Origin: Sphingopyxis sp. LK2115
GTDB lineage: Bacteria > Pseudomonadota > Alphaproteobacteria > Sphingomonadales > Sphingomonadaceae
DNA length: 64,000 nt
Reading direction: 5' to 3'
NCBI RefSeq assembly: GCF_014595975.1
Contig: NZ_JABWGQ010000047.1
Coordinates: 91,833 to 155,832 of the forward strand
Positions 51,314-60,212 of the stretch are shown here, one piece after another (position 1 is the stretch's first letter; the number at the start of each line of letters is the position of its first letter). A program made the position numbers and the translations under genes. The notes under the pieces are model-generated. The model saw nothing but the letters and a program-made list of their open reading frames with translations. It had not been told where the DNA came from and did no database searches.

Positions 51314-52641
51314 GCGGAATATCCTTCGATCAGGGTTTGGCGGGAGGTGTCGAAATCGACCTGCGCCTTGGCAGGCTGCGATACGAAGGCGAGCTGGTCG
51401 GCGCGCCGCGCGATCGCTTCGTCGAGCGTGGGGTCGGCGCCCGCGACATAGGCGCCCATCAGCATCAGGTCGCGATTCTCCTCGTAAAGCGACCAGAGCT
51501 GGCGGAAGCGCGCGGCGGCGGCGGCATGGTCGGGGTCGACCGAATCGGCCATGGTGCGCGACAGCGAGCGCGCGACGTCGATCGCCGGATAGACGCCCTG
51601 TTCGGCAAGTGCGCGCGACAGGATGATATGGCCGTCGACGATCGCGCGCGCGCTGTCGACGACCGGATCGTCGATGTCGCCGCCGTCGGCGAGCACCGTG
51701 TAAAGCGCGGTGACCGAGCCGCCGGTCTCGCGGTCGATGCCCGCGCGCTCGCACAGCGAGGGAATGAGCGCGAACACCGACGGCGGATAGCCCTTCATCG
51801 TCGGCGGCTCGCCCAGCGTCAGCCCGATCTCGCGCTGCGCATGCGCAACGCGCGTCAGGCTGTCGATAAGGAGGAGCACCTTCTTGCCTTCGGCGCGGAA
51901 GGCTTCGGCAATCGCGGTCGCGCGCATCGCGGCGCGCAGGCGGAGCAAGGGCGGATGGTCGGCGGGAACCGCCACGACGACCGATTTCTTGCGGACTTCG
52001 GGGGGCAGCTTGGTTTCGACGAAATCGCTGACCTCGCGGCTGCGCTCGCCGATCAGCCCGACGACGATGACGTCGCATTCGGTGCCCGCGATCATCTGGC
52101 CCATCAGCACCGACTTGCCGACCCCCGAACCCGCGATGATCGCGACGCGCTGGCCCTCGCCGACGGTGAGCAGGCCGTTGATCGCGCGCACGCCCATGTT
52201 GAGCGCGCGGGTGACGCGGCCGCGGCGCAGCGGATTGACCTTGCGCCCGGCGAGCGGCCACTGGAACTGCGACTTGATCGCCGGACGACCGTCGAGCGGA
52301 TTGCCCTGCGCGTCCATGATGCGACCGAGCAACGCCTTGCCGACGGGCACCATCGACGAGGCGCCGTGCGGCTCGACCGGCGCGCCGGTGACGAGCGGCT
52401 TGTTCGTGTCGAACGGAAGGACGAGGCTGCGGTGGCCGCGAAAGCCGACGACCTCGCCATAGACATAGTCATTGTCGGCGGAGCGGATGCGGACGTTGCT
52501 GCCAAGTGGTTGGGGGAAACCCGACACTTCGAGCATGATGCCCTCATGCGCGACGAGCGTGCCGATGCGGCGCGGGCTGGCCTGCGCCAGATCGACGCCG
52601 CCGAGCAGCTGCTGGGCCGACAGGGCGAGGCGGCGCGTCAC
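51310..52641 (-). CDS. fliI: Flagellum-specific export ATPase FliI
   Basis: ATPase hexamer of the type III export system. GTG 52641 overlaps the fliH stop (GTGA) and gives 443 residues, a typical length; the frame is open farther upstream inside fliH. Motifs: Walker A IIAGSGVGKS (about 158-167), VIVVGLIGERSREVSDFV, VLLLIDSLTRVAHAQREIGLTLGEPP, GGSVTALYTVLADGGDIDDPVVDSARAIVDGHIILSRALAEQGVYPAIDV. It works with FliH and FliJ next to it. Confidence 0.94.
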   Translation of the reverse strand: MTRRLALSAQQLLGGVDLAQASPRRIGTLVAHEGIMLEVSGFPQPLGSNVRIRSADNDYVYGEVVGFRGHRSLVLPFDTNKPLVTGAPVEPHGASSMVPVGKALLGRIMDAQGNPLDGRPAIKSQFQWPLAGRKVNPLRRGRVTRALNMGVRAINGLLTVGEGQRVAIIAGSGVGKSVLMGQMIAGTECDVIVVGLIGERSREVSDFVETKLPPEVRKKSVVVAVPADHPPLLRLRAAMRATAIAEAFRAEGKKVLLLIDSLTRVAHAQREIGLTLGEPPTMKGYPPSVFALIPSLCERAGIDRETGGSVTALYTVLADGGDIDDPVVDSARAIVDGHIILSRALAEQGVYPAIDVARSLSRTMADSVDPDHAAAAARFRQLWSLYEENRDLMLMGAYVAGADPTLDEAIARRADQLAFVSQPAKAQVDFDTSRQTLIEGYSA

Positions 52642-53237
52642 GCGTCCGCCCCTTCGCCGAGCGCGGCGCGCAGTTCGTCGAGGTAGACGGCGCGGCCATG
52701 TTCGATCCAGCCGGTCGAGGTTTCGAGGCGAATCGTGCCGCGTTCCATCGCGGGATCGCTTTCGACGGGCAGCGTCAGCGGGCAATCGGCGAGCAGTGCG
52801 GCATCGTCGGGGTGGACCCAGAGGGTGCGCGCCTTGTCGGCGTCGGCGACCATCGCCGCGGCGGTTTCGGCCTGCGCGCGCAGCCATTCGGCGTCGATCG
52901 GCGCGGCGGCGACGATCTGGCGGACAAGGCGCTCGACCGTTTCGGCGATCAGCTGCGCCAGTTCCTCGCTCGGTTCGTCCTGCAACGCCTCGGCGCTGGC
53001 GAGCAGCGCAAGCAGCTGGTGCCGCTCGGCGGTATAAGCGGCTTCGGCGATACGCTGCCCTTCGGCCAGGCCGCGCGCGAAGGGATCGTCCTCGTCCGGT
53101 TCGGCCGCTGGCTCGGGCGCGGACGCCGTCGCTTCGACGGTCGGCACGAAGGACAGTGGACGAAAGCCGCGATGCTGCGCCATCGCATCGGCCAGACGGA
53201 TGGGGACAAAGCCCGTTTCGGCGGCGAGGTCAGACAT
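52638..53237 (-). CDS. fliH: Flagellar export regulator FliH
   Basis: Binds FliI and anchors it to the C-ring. The 199 residues include an N-terminal region rich in Ala/Pro/Glu, a helical part with FARGLAEGQRIAEAAYTAERHQL (G-x-x-x-G-type repeats usual for FliH) and a C-terminal domain (VERLVRQIVAAAPIDAEWLRAQAETAAAMVADADKARTLWVHPDD). Its start overlaps fliG by eight bases and its stop overlaps fliI. Identification depends partly on order. Confidence 0.86.
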   Translation of the reverse strand: MSDLAAETGFVPIRLADAMAQHRGFRPLSFVPTVEATASAPEPAAEPDEDDPFARGLAEGQRIAEAAYTAERHQLLALLASAEALQDEPSEELAQLIAETVERLVRQIVAAAPIDAEWLRAQAETAAAMVADADKARTLWVHPDDAALLADCPLTLPVESDPAMERGTIRLETSTGWIEHGRAVYLDELRAALGEGADA

Positions 53238-54261
53238 AATCGTCGCCTCCGCCCGCGATCATGATTTCGCCGTTCGCTGCCATCTGGCGCACGATCTGCA
53301 TCACGCTCTTCTGCGCATCCTCGACGTCGGCGCGCTTGACCATCGTCATTTCGGCCATTTCGTCGCGGATCGTTTCGGCGGCGCGCTGCGACATGGTGGC
53401 AAGGCACATGTCGACCATATCCTCGTCGGCGCCCTTGAGCGCGACCGCAAGCTGCGCCGCGTCGACCGAGCGGAGCACGCTGCTGAGGCTTTTCTTGTCA
53501 AGGTCGCGCAGATTTTCAAAGACGAACATCTCCTCCTCGATCGTCTGCGCGAGGATGCGATCATGCTTCTTGAGCGAGCGCAGCGTGCGTTCGCTGAGCT
53601 GTTTCGGCATCTTTTTCATGATCTTGGCGACATCGCTCGGACCGCCGATCGCCTGCTTGGCGACGCGTTGGCCGTCGACATTGGCGCTCGCGAGCACCGC
53701 TTCCAGATCCTCGATCGCGGCGGCAGGCACCGCGGTGAGCATCGCGGCGCGGAGTACGAGATCGGCCTGGAGCACGTCGTCGAGCGTTTCGATCGCGCGC
53801 GCCGCGACGTCGGGGACAAGCACCGAAAGGATCAGCGCGCCGACCTGCGGATGCTCGCTGGCGAGCAGCGCGCTGATCGCGTCGACGTCCATCCAGCGCA
53901 GCATTTCGAGCGAGGCGGCGCTGCGCTGCGGCGCGACCGCGGCGAGGATGTTGTCGGCACGGACGTTGCCGACCGCCTGCGTCACCACCGTGCGGATGCG
54001 CGTGTCGGCACCGATCGCGAGCGCGCTGACGTCGCGGCTGCGCGTTACGAACCGGTCAAGCGCCTGCCCGATCTGCTGTTCGCTGGCGTTGGCGGCGTCG
54101 AACATCGCCTTGGCAAGCTGGCGCACTTCTTCGGGGCCGAGATGCTTCAGGATCGTCGCGGCTTCGCTTTCGTCGAGAAGCATCAGCAGGATCGCAGCCG
54201 CCGCCGACCCGTCGATTGCGGTTTCGGTCGGTGCGGTGTCGAGTTCGGCGACGTCAGCCAC
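53230..54261 (-). CDS. fliG: Flagellar motor switch protein FliG
   Basis: C-ring subunit that interacts with MotA for torque. The 343 residues contain AAAAILLMLLDESEAATILKHLGPEEVRQLAKAMFDA (N-domain), the EHPQ motif in LLASEHPQVGALILSVLVPDVAARAIETL (middle) and the charged torque helix with ENLRDLDKKSLSSVLRSVDAAQLAVALKGADEDMVDMCLATMSQRAAETIRDEME-like. Overlap with fliF and with fliH is eight bases each. The N-terminus is slightly longer than usual. Confidence 0.95.
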   Translation of the reverse strand: MADVAELDTAPTETAIDGSAAAAILLMLLDESEAATILKHLGPEEVRQLAKAMFDAANASEQQIGQALDRFVTRSRDVSALAIGADTRIRTVVTQAVGNVRADNILAAVAPQRSAASLEMLRWMDVDAISALLASEHPQVGALILSVLVPDVAARAIETLDDVLQADLVLRAAMLTAVPAAAIEDLEAVLASANVDGQRVAKQAIGGPSDVAKIMKKMPKQLSERTLRSLKKHDRILAQTIEEEMFVFENLRDLDKKSLSSVLRSVDAAQLAVALKGADEDMVDMCLATMSQRAAETIRDEMAEMTMVKRADVEDAQKSVMQIVRQMAANGEIMIAGGGDDYV

Positions 54262-55909
54262 GGGCGCCCTCCTGCATCAGCTGGCGCACGACGAGCGCGG
54301 CGCGCGCCGAATCCTGGCGGACAAAGGCGCGGACGAGGTTGGCGCGGGCTTCATAGCTCGGCGCCGCCTCGATCATTTCGAGCGTGATTTCGCGGCCGTT
54401 CGCGCCGCTGGCGAGCGCCGGGCGGTCGGTCGCGGCGAGAAGCGTTTCCTCGATCGCCTGATTCTGTTCGGCGCGCGCGGCGGCGCGCTGTTTCGCCGCG
54501 CGGATCATCGGGCGGCCGATGAACAGGAAAGCGAGCAGCGCCGCAAGGATCGCGCCGACCTGTTTGACCAGCGGCAGGAACCAGCCCTGATCGTAAAAGG
54601 CGGGCGCCATATTTTCGACGGGCGCAAAGGGGCGCTGATTGATCGCGACAAGATCGCCGCGCGCCGCATCATAGCCGATCGCGCCTTTGACCAGCGCGTC
54701 GATCTTGGCGAGGTCGGCCTGCGTCAGCGCTTTCCTGCCCTGGTTGAGCGCGACCGCCACCGACACGCGGCGCAGCCTGCCCTGCGGTTGGTGCGTCACC
54801 GAAATCTCGCGCCCGACTTCATAGGCGCGCGCGGCATTTTCATTGCTTTCGGTGCCGGGTGTCGGCGCGTTGGCAGGCACGGGCTGCGGTCCTTCGGCGG
54901 TGATCGTCGTTCCCTGTGGCGGCTGGTTGGCGAGCGCGCCGGGAATGCCCACGGCCGCCGCGCCGACGGTGCCGCTGACCGATCGGGTGATCTGTTCGCT
55001 GGTCAGCGCGCGGTCGTTTTCGGGGAAGCTTTCGCGCGTCGCCTGGCTTTCGGACATGTCGACGTCGGCATGGACTTCGACCGTATAATTGCCCGCGCCC
55101 AGCATCGGGCCGAGCAGCGTGTCGAGCGCGCGGCGGAAACGGTCTTCGACCTGCAATTGCAACTGAAACGCCTTCATGTCGCTGCCGGTCGCGGTGTCGG
55201 AAAGCAGCGCGCCGCGCTGGTCGATCACAGACACCTGATCGGCGTTCATGCCGGGAACCGACGACGCGACGAGAAAGCGGATCGCCTGCACCTGGCCATC
55301 CGAAAGCGATCGGCCGTTTTGCAGCATCAGCATCACCGATGCGGTCGCAGGCTTGTCGTCGCGCACGAACAGGCTGGGTTCGGCGGCGGCGATATGGACG
55401 CGCGCGCTCTTGACCGCGTCGATCGTCTCGATGGTGCGGGCCAGGTCGGCCTCGCGCGCCGAGCGCAGCGCTTCGCCTTCGATCGCGCGGCTCGACCCCA
55501 TGGGAAGCGACGCGATCAGACTGTCGCCACTTGGCGCCGCTTTCGGCAAACCCTGTCCGGCCAGCGCGATGCGCGCCTGATGCAACTTGTCGGCATCGAC
55601 GGTGAGCGCGCCGGTCGCGGCGTCGATGCTGTGCGCGATACCCTGCGCCTGCAGGGCTTCGGCTACCGCCGCCTTGTCGGCGTCGTCGAGACCGGCGAAC
55701 AGCTGCGCCTGCGGCGCCGCCTGCATCGTGAAATAGGCGAGCGCGGCGATGCCGATCGCCGAGGTGACGGCGATTGCCGGCAGCGCGCGCTGCACCGCGG
55801 GCTGGCGGATGAACTGTGCGAGCGGCGCAAAGCGGCCACCGAGGACGGGGGCGGGCAGGCGGCTCGCTCCGCCGGGATCGATCGGGGTCAGGGTCTGGGC
55901 GTCGGTCAT
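54254..55909 (-). CDS. fliF: Flagellar MS-ring protein FliF
   Basis: The membrane ring on which the flagellum is built. A 551-residue protein with N-terminal TM (about residues 42-62, ALPAIAVTSAIGIAALAYF) and C-terminal TM (about 442-462, LVKQVGAILAALLAFLFIG). Between them lie the RBM domains: FAGLDDADKAAVAEALQAQGIAHSIDAATGALTVDADKLHQARIALAGQGLP and ESQATRESFPENDRALTSEQITRSVSGTVGAAAVGIPGALANQPP. The C-terminal tail (ALVVRQLMQEGARG) binds FliG. It follows fliE by three bases. Confidence 0.95.
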   Translation of the reverse strand: MTDAQTLTPIDPGGASRLPAPVLGGRFAPLAQFIRQPAVQRALPAIAVTSAIGIAALAYFTMQAAPQAQLFAGLDDADKAAVAEALQAQGIAHSIDAATGALTVDADKLHQARIALAGQGLPKAAPSGDSLIASLPMGSSRAIEGEALRSAREADLARTIETIDAVKSARVHIAAAEPSLFVRDDKPATASVMLMLQNGRSLSDGQVQAIRFLVASSVPGMNADQVSVIDQRGALLSDTATGSDMKAFQLQLQVEDRFRRALDTLLGPMLGAGNYTVEVHADVDMSESQATRESFPENDRALTSEQITRSVSGTVGAAAVGIPGALANQPPQGTTITAEGPQPVPANAPTPGTESNENAARAYEVGREISVTHQPQGRLRRVSVAVALNQGRKALTQADLAKIDALVKGAIGYDAARGDLVAINQRPFAPVENMAPAFYDQGWFLPLVKQVGAILAALLAFLFIGRPMIRAAKQRAAARAEQNQAIEETLLAATDRPALASGANGREITLEMIEAAPSYEARANLVRAFVRQDSARAALVVRQLMQEGARG

Positions 55910-55912
55910 CGC

Positions 55913-56260
55913 TTACACCGGCATGTTCATGATGTCGCGATAGGCGGAGAGCAGCTTGTTGCGGACCTGCAACGTCGTTTCAAAGCCAAGCGAGGCTTTC
56001 TGCCGTTCGATCATCACGCTGACGATGTCGTGCGTGTCGCCGCGCTCATAGGCTTCGCTAAGCTCGCTCGCCTTTGCTTGCTGGGCGTTTACCTGTTGCA
56101 GCGCATGGTTGATCGCGGCGCCGAAATCGGGGGCGCCCCCTGCGTTGCCGACACCGTCGCCGACGCCGCCGCCGCGTCCGGCGGCGCGTTGCAGCGCCTG
56201 ATTCTGATTGAGGATCGAGCTGCGCATTTGCAGCAGCCGGCTCGGGTCAATCGTGCTCAT
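55913..56260 (-). CDS. fliE: Flagellar hook-basal body protein FliE
   Basis: Junction between MS ring and rod. ATG 56260 gives 115 residues, close to the usual 100-110; ten more upstream codons in frame have no similarity. C-terminal FGAAINHALQQVNAQQAKASELSEAYERGDTHDIVSVMIERQKASLGFETTLQVRNKLLSAYRDIMNMPV is the FliE signature. First gene of a fifteen-gene unit ending with flhB. Its sigma54 promoter lies about 55 bases upstream. Confidence 0.94.
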   Translation of the reverse strand: MSTIDPSRLLQMRSSILNQNQALQRAAGRGGGVGDGVGNAGGAPDFGAAINHALQQVNAQQAKASELSEAYERGDTHDIVSVMIERQKASLGFETTLQVRNKLLSAYRDIMNMPV

Positions 56261-56313
56261 TGCTTCTTCATCCGTCCTGATGCGCGGCATTGCGCCGCAC
56301 GCACAAAGAAGAA

Positions 56314-56329
56314 TGCAAAGCCCGTGCCA
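56314..56329 (-). promoter_or_regulatory. Sigma54 promoter of the fliE-flhB operon
   Basis: Minus-strand TGGCAC-GGGCT-TTGCA, exact in both elements and spacing. A strongly AT-rich stretch (56331-56367) lies just upstream on that strand, as at the flgB promoter, and may bind IHF or the activator. Confidence 0.87.
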
Positions 56330-56414
56330 AAGCTAAAATATGTTATTTTCCATATATTTACATTGAATCCCGATCGGCGCGCGGCGGCTCTCGGCGTTTT
56401 TTTGACACGACATG

Positions 56415-56442
56415 CTTAAACCGGACCGCACGCCGCCGTTAC
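56415..56442 (+). promoter_or_regulatory. Sigma28 promoter of fliC
   Basis: CTTAAA, 14 bases, then GCCGTTAC. It has the same arrangement as before flgM, fliD and motA, with C instead of A at the last -10 position. The start codon lies about 70 bases downstream, leaving a leader with a strong ribosome site. Confidence 0.75.
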
Positions 56443-56511
56443 TGCATTCCGTGACCGCTCCTCGAGCCCTCACATCACGGGAATGGCCGTCGAGGCCGGA
56501 AAGGAACTAAG

Positions 56512-57330
56512 ATGACTGTCATCAACACCAATGTGAGCGCGCTGCGCGCCCAGAATAATTCGCGTGTCGCGAGCCAAATGCAGTCGCAGGCGATGGAACG
56601 CCTGTCGAGCGGCAAGCGCATCAATGCCGCGAAGGACGACGCCGCCGGCCTCGCCATCGCGACCCGCATGGACGCCACCGCGCGAGGCCTGACCCAGGCG
56701 ATCCGCAATGCCAATGACGGCATTTCGCTGGCGCAGACCGCCGACAGCGCCGCTGGCAGCATTTCGGACATCCTCGTCCGTATGCGTGAACTGGCCGTCC
56801 AGTCGGCCAACGGCACCAACGGCGCCACCGACCGCTCGGCGCTCCAGACCGAAGTTGCCGCGCTCATTTCGCAGATCGGCGACATCGCAACGCGCACCGA
56901 ATTCAACGGCAATGTCCTGCTGAACGGCAGTGCGGCAACCGGCTTCGATATCCAGACGGGCATCGATTCGGGCGACGTTGTGAACATTACGATCGCCGAC
57001 ATGCAGGCCGCTGCCCTGGGTGTCGCCACACTCGACATTTCGACTTCGGCGGGCGCGTCGGGTGCGCTCGCGACGCTCGACACCGCGATCCAGACGGTGG
57101 CGACGCAGCGCGCCAACCTTGGTGCCCAGCAGAATCGTCTGACCTCGGCCGTCGACAATTTGACGTCGACCGTCACGAATCTGGCGGAATCGAAGTCGCG
57201 GATCGAAGATGCCGATTTCTCGGTCGAATCGACGAATCTCGCCGCCGCCGGAATCCTGGCCCAGGCGTCGACCGCGATGCTCGCCCAGGCGAACCAGAGC
57301 ACGCAGGGCGTGATGAACCTGCTCCGCTAA
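56512..57330 (+). CDS. fliC: Flagellin FliC
   Basis: The filament subunit. The 272-residue protein has the canonical N-terminal D0/D1 (VINTNVSALRAQNNSRVASQMQSQAMERLSSGKRINAAKDDAAGLAIATRMDATARGLTQAIRNANDGISLAQTAD) and C-terminal region (LDTAIQTVATQRANLGAQQNRLTSAVDNLTSTVTNLAESKSRIEDADFSVESTNLAAAGILAQASTAMLAQANQSTQGVMNLL). The central variable part is very short (about 60 residues), so D2/D3 are missing, common in alphaproteobacteria. GGAAAGGAAC precedes the ATG. Transcribed divergently from fliE from a sigma28 promoter, with a strong terminator behind. Confidence 0.96.
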   Translation: MTVINTNVSALRAQNNSRVASQMQSQAMERLSSGKRINAAKDDAAGLAIATRMDATARGLTQAIRNANDGISLAQTADSAAGSISDILVRMRELAVQSANGTNGATDRSALQTEVAALISQIGDIATRTEFNGNVLLNGSAATGFDIQTGIDSGDVVNITIADMQAAALGVATLDISTSAGASGALATLDTAIQTVATQRANLGAQQNRLTSAVDNLTSTVTNLAESKSRIEDADFSVESTNLAAAGILAQASTAMLAQANQSTQGVMNLLR

Positions 57331-57386
57331 GCTCGGACAAACAGACTTCAGGCTATATTCGGTTGGTCCCTTAAATAGCCTGATCG

Positions 57387-57418
57387 GATGCCCCGGCCCC
57401 CACAGCCGGGGCATCTTT
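57387..57418 (+). terminator. Rho-independent terminator of fliC
   Basis: Perfect 11-bp arms GATGCCCCGGC and GCCGGGGCATC with a 7-base loop followed by TTT. It lies 56 bases past the flagellin stop and fits a highly expressed single-gene transcript. Confidence 0.85.
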
Positions 57419-57471
57419 GTGCGCGTCATGCGCGCGGTCGTCCAGGATCGGCGCCCGGACGGCGGGAAATG

Positions 57472-57505
57472 AAAAAGGGCGGCCCCGCCGGGACCGCCCT
57501 TTTTC
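57472..57505 (-). terminator. Terminator of rpmI-rplT
   Basis: AAAAAGGGCGG and CCGCCCTTTTT arms flank a short GC loop 22 bases past rplT. U-tracts arise on both strands, so it can also back up the fliC terminator. Confidence 0.85.
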
Positions 57506-57526
57506 GTTCGCCTTGGCGCTGAAGCG

Positions 57527-57892
57527 TCAGGCTGCCTTGGGCAGCGCTGCCTTCGCCTGCGCAATGATCGCGGTAAAGACACCGCCTTCGTTCATCGCGA
57601 GATCGGCCATCACCTTGCGGTCGAGTTCGATGCCGGCGAGCTTCACGCCGTGCATGAACTGCGAATAGGTCAGGCCTTCGGCGCGAACCGCGGCGTTGAT
57701 GCGCTGGATCCACAGCGCGCGAAAGCTGCGCTTCTTTACCTTGCGGTCGCGGTAAGCATATTGGCCGGCCTTTTCGACCGCCTGCCTGGCGATGCGGATG
57801 GTGTTCTTGCGACGGCCATAATAGCCCTTCGCCTGTTCCAGGATCCGCTTGTGCTTGGCGCGCGTCGTCGTGCCGCGTTTGATGCGTGACAT
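57527..57892 (-). CDS. rplT: 50S ribosomal protein L20
   Basis: Essential early assembly protein of the large subunit. The 121 residues ([99 protein letters not shown]) follow the family throughout. It is 13 bases behind rpmI. infC, the usual third member, is not in the window. Codon use is strongly biased as expected for ribosomal genes. Confidence 0.98.
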   Translation of the reverse strand: MSRIKRGTTTRAKHKRILEQAKGYYGRRKNTIRIARQAVEKAGQYAYRDRKVKKRSFRALWIQRINAAVRAEGLTYSQFMHGVKLAGIELDRKVMADLAMNEGGVFTAIIAQAKAALPKAA

Positions 57893-57905
57893 CGTCCCGT
57901 GCTCC

Positions 57906-58109
57906 TTACTTCAGGCCATAGGGCGCCCAGAGGCGCACATGGGCAGCGTCCGAATCGCTGAGCACGCTGGTGCCGCGATTGGTGCGGATATATTTTGAAT
58001 TGTGCGAAATCAGGCGGTGGCGCTTGCCGGCGACGCCGTGCTTCACCTTGCCCGAGGCGGTGAATTTGAAGCGTTTCTTCACACCGCTCTTGGTCTTCAG
58101 CTTGGGCAT
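57906..58109 (-). CDS. rpmI: 50S ribosomal protein L35
   Basis: Small basic ribosomal protein of 67 residues: [67 protein letters not shown] 58109 follows AAAGGAGACC, a strong ribosome site. The frame extends upstream without meaning. It begins the two-gene unit with rplT. Confidence 0.98.
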   Translation of the reverse strand: MPKLKTKSGVKKRFKFTASGKVKHGVAGKRHRLISHNSKYIRTNRGTSVLSDSDAAHVRLWAPYGLK

Positions 58110-58246
58110 TTTGGTCTCCTTTGAAGTCCGTTTGCGTATCGGCCTGGCAGCCCTTTCAGCCAGCCGACACAATCGGAAGGCGCGCGCTTAGGGGGATTTA
58201 CCGGGAAATGCAAGCGATTCGGGGAAGCGGGTCATCGCGCCAGGGG

Positions 58247-59029
58247 TCAATGGTGGCAGGCGAGCGCTTCGATCACATCTTCGAGCCGCGCCGGATCGCC
58301 GAGCGCGATGACATGGCCCGTGCTTTCGTGGTGGAGCGGATCGCCGTTCCAGTCGCACATCGTCCCGCCCGCGCCCTCGACCACAGGGACGAGCGCGGCG
58401 AAATCGTGAAGCTTCAGCCCCGCCTCGACCACCAGGTCGATATGGCCGCAGCTCAGCAGACCATAATTATAGCAGTCGCCGCCGAACAGCATCCGCTTGT
58501 GTGCCGTTTTCGCGGCGAGTGCCATGAAATGATCGCCGTCATGGTCGCTGAAATATTGCGGCCCGGTCGTCGCGAGCGCCGCCTCGGACAGGCTGCGGCA
58601 GCTGCGTGTCGTCGCGGGCTTGCCGTTGAACAGCGTCGGGTGACCGGCCGCGCCGACCCAGCGTTCGCCGGTGATCGGCTGGTCGATGATCCCGATGAGC
58701 GGCCAGCCGTCCTGCAAAAGTGCGATCAGCGTGCCAAAGATAGGGCGCCCGGCCATGAAGCTGACCGTTCCGTCGATCGGGTCGAGCACCCATTGCCGCG
58801 CCGCTTCGGGGCGCTCGGCGCCATATTCCTCGCCGACGATGCCGTCGCGCGGCGCCTCGGCATCGATCAGGCGGCGCATCGCGGCTTCGGCGGCGCGGTC
58901 GGCCTCGGTCACCGGGGAGGCGTCGGCCTTGACCTCATGCCCCCACTGGGACCGAAAAAACGGACGGATCGCTTCGCCGGCGACGTCGGCGAGGCGGTTG
59001 GCGAGAGCAAGGTCGGAAGAGATCGGCAT
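58247..59029 (-). CDS. hisN: Inositol monophosphatase-family enzyme, probable histidinol-phosphatase
   Basis: Mg2+-dependent phosphatase of 260 residues. Metal-site motifs: GEEYGAERPEAARQWVLDPIDGTVSFMAGRPIFGTLIALL (E and DPIDGT) and the C-terminal LKLHDFAALVPVVEGAGGTMCDWNGD (usually W/LHDxAA). This arrangement, in particular SPVTEADRAAEAAMRRLI and HDFAALVPVVEGAGG, is typical of HisN-type histidinol-phosphatases. Actinobacteria and alphaproteobacteria use them in place of the HisB domain. It lies behind prs and upstream of rpmI on the same strand. Inositol- or other phosphates as substrate cannot be excluded. Confidence 0.82.
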   Translation of the reverse strand: MPISSDLALANRLADVAGEAIRPFFRSQWGHEVKADASPVTEADRAAEAAMRRLIDAEAPRDGIVGEEYGAERPEAARQWVLDPIDGTVSFMAGRPIFGTLIALLQDGWPLIGIIDQPITGERWVGAAGHPTLFNGKPATTRSCRSLSEAALATTGPQYFSDHDGDHFMALAAKTAHKRMLFGGDCYNYGLLSCGHIDLVVEAGLKLHDFAALVPVVEGAGGTMCDWNGDPLHHESTGHVIALGDPARLEDVIEALACHH

Positions 59030-59101
59030 CGCGTCCCGCTAGCGCAGCCAGGTTCGCGCCGCCAGCCCGCGCAGCATTTTTCATCGCCGCCGTTGCTGGA
59101 C

Positions 59102-60037
59102 TCAGTCGAACAGCGAGGAGACGCTCGTTTCGTCGGCGATGCGCTTGATCGCTTCGCCGAGCAGCGGCGCAATGGTCAGCGTGCGGACCTTGGCGCTGTC
59201 GTTGACCGCGTCGGTCGGCTGGATCGAATCGGTGATGACGAGTTCGGTGAGTTCGCTTGCATCGACGCGCGCGACCGCGCCGCCCGACAGCACGCCGTGG
59301 GTGCAATAGGCGACGACGCCCTCGGCGCCCGCGGCCTTCAGCGCGGACGCGGCGTTGCAGAGGGTGCCCGCCGAGTCCACGATATCGTCGATGAGGATGC
59401 AGAAGCGGCCCGCGACATCGCCGATGATGTTCATCACCTCCGACTCGCCCGCGCGTTCGCGGCGCTTGTCGACGATGGCGAGCGGCGCGTTGTCGAGGCG
59501 CTTGGCCAGCGCGCGCGCGCGCACGACGCCGCCGACGTCGGGCGACACAACCATCAGATTCTTGTCGCCGAAACGCGCCTGGATGTCGGCGCTCATCACC
59601 GGCGCGGCATAGAGATTGTCGGTCGGAATGTCGAAAAAGCCCTGGATCTGACCGGCGTGCAGGTCGATCGCCAGCACGCGGTCGGCGCCCGAGGTGGTGA
59701 TGAGGTTCGCGACGAGCTTGGCCGAGATCGGCGTGCGCGGGCCGGGTTTGCGGTCCTGCCGCGCATAGCCGAAATAGGGAACGACCGCGGTGATGCGCTT
59801 CGCCGACGCGCGGCGCAGCGCGTCGTTGATGATGAGCAATTCCATCAGATTGTCGTTCGCGGGGAAATTGGTCGGCTGGACGACGAACACATCCTGCCCG
59901 CGGACATTTTCGTGGATTTCGACGAAGACTTCTTCGTCGGCGAAGCGGCGTACGCTGGTATCGGTCAGCGGCAGTTCGAGATAGTCGGCGATCGCGCGGG
60001 CCAGCGGCAGGTTGCTGTTGCCGGAGATGAGTTTCAT
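59102..60037 (-). CDS. prs: Ribose-phosphate pyrophosphokinase
   Basis: Makes PRPP from ribose-5-phosphate and ATP for nucleotide, histidine and tryptophan synthesis. The 311 residues include [49 protein letters not shown], the PRPP loop [17 protein letters not shown] and the catalytic flexible loop, then [21 protein letters not shown], the 13-residue PRPP-binding signature. It is divergent from nadE, with about 175 bases between them. The downstream hisN may share its transcript. Confidence 0.97.
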   Translation of the reverse strand: MKLISGNSNLPLARAIADYLELPLTDTSVRRFADEEVFVEIHENVRGQDVFVVQPTNFPANDNLMELLIINDALRRASAKRITAVVPYFGYARQDRKPGPRTPISAKLVANLITTSGADRVLAIDLHAGQIQGFFDIPTDNLYAAPVMSADIQARFGDKNLMVVSPDVGGVVRARALAKRLDNAPLAIVDKRRERAGESEVMNIIGDVAGRFCILIDDIVDSAGTLCNAASALKAAGAEGVVAYCTHGVLSGGAVARVDASELTELVITDSIQPTDAVNDSAKVRTLTIAPLLGEAIKRIADETSVSSLFD

Positions 60038-60212
60038 GGGGTGCAGGGCCCTTTCGCCGATGGGATTGCGCGCCCCTTAGCCAGCGAAGGCGCCAAGGGG
60101 AAGGGGTTAAAGGGGCGATGGCCGCCCGCTGGCGCCGTCTGCGCTCGCGTCGCCGCAATCGCTATCCGCTTGGTCGTTGCAATCGCGCGCGCCGGGGGTA
60201 AGGCTCGCGGCC

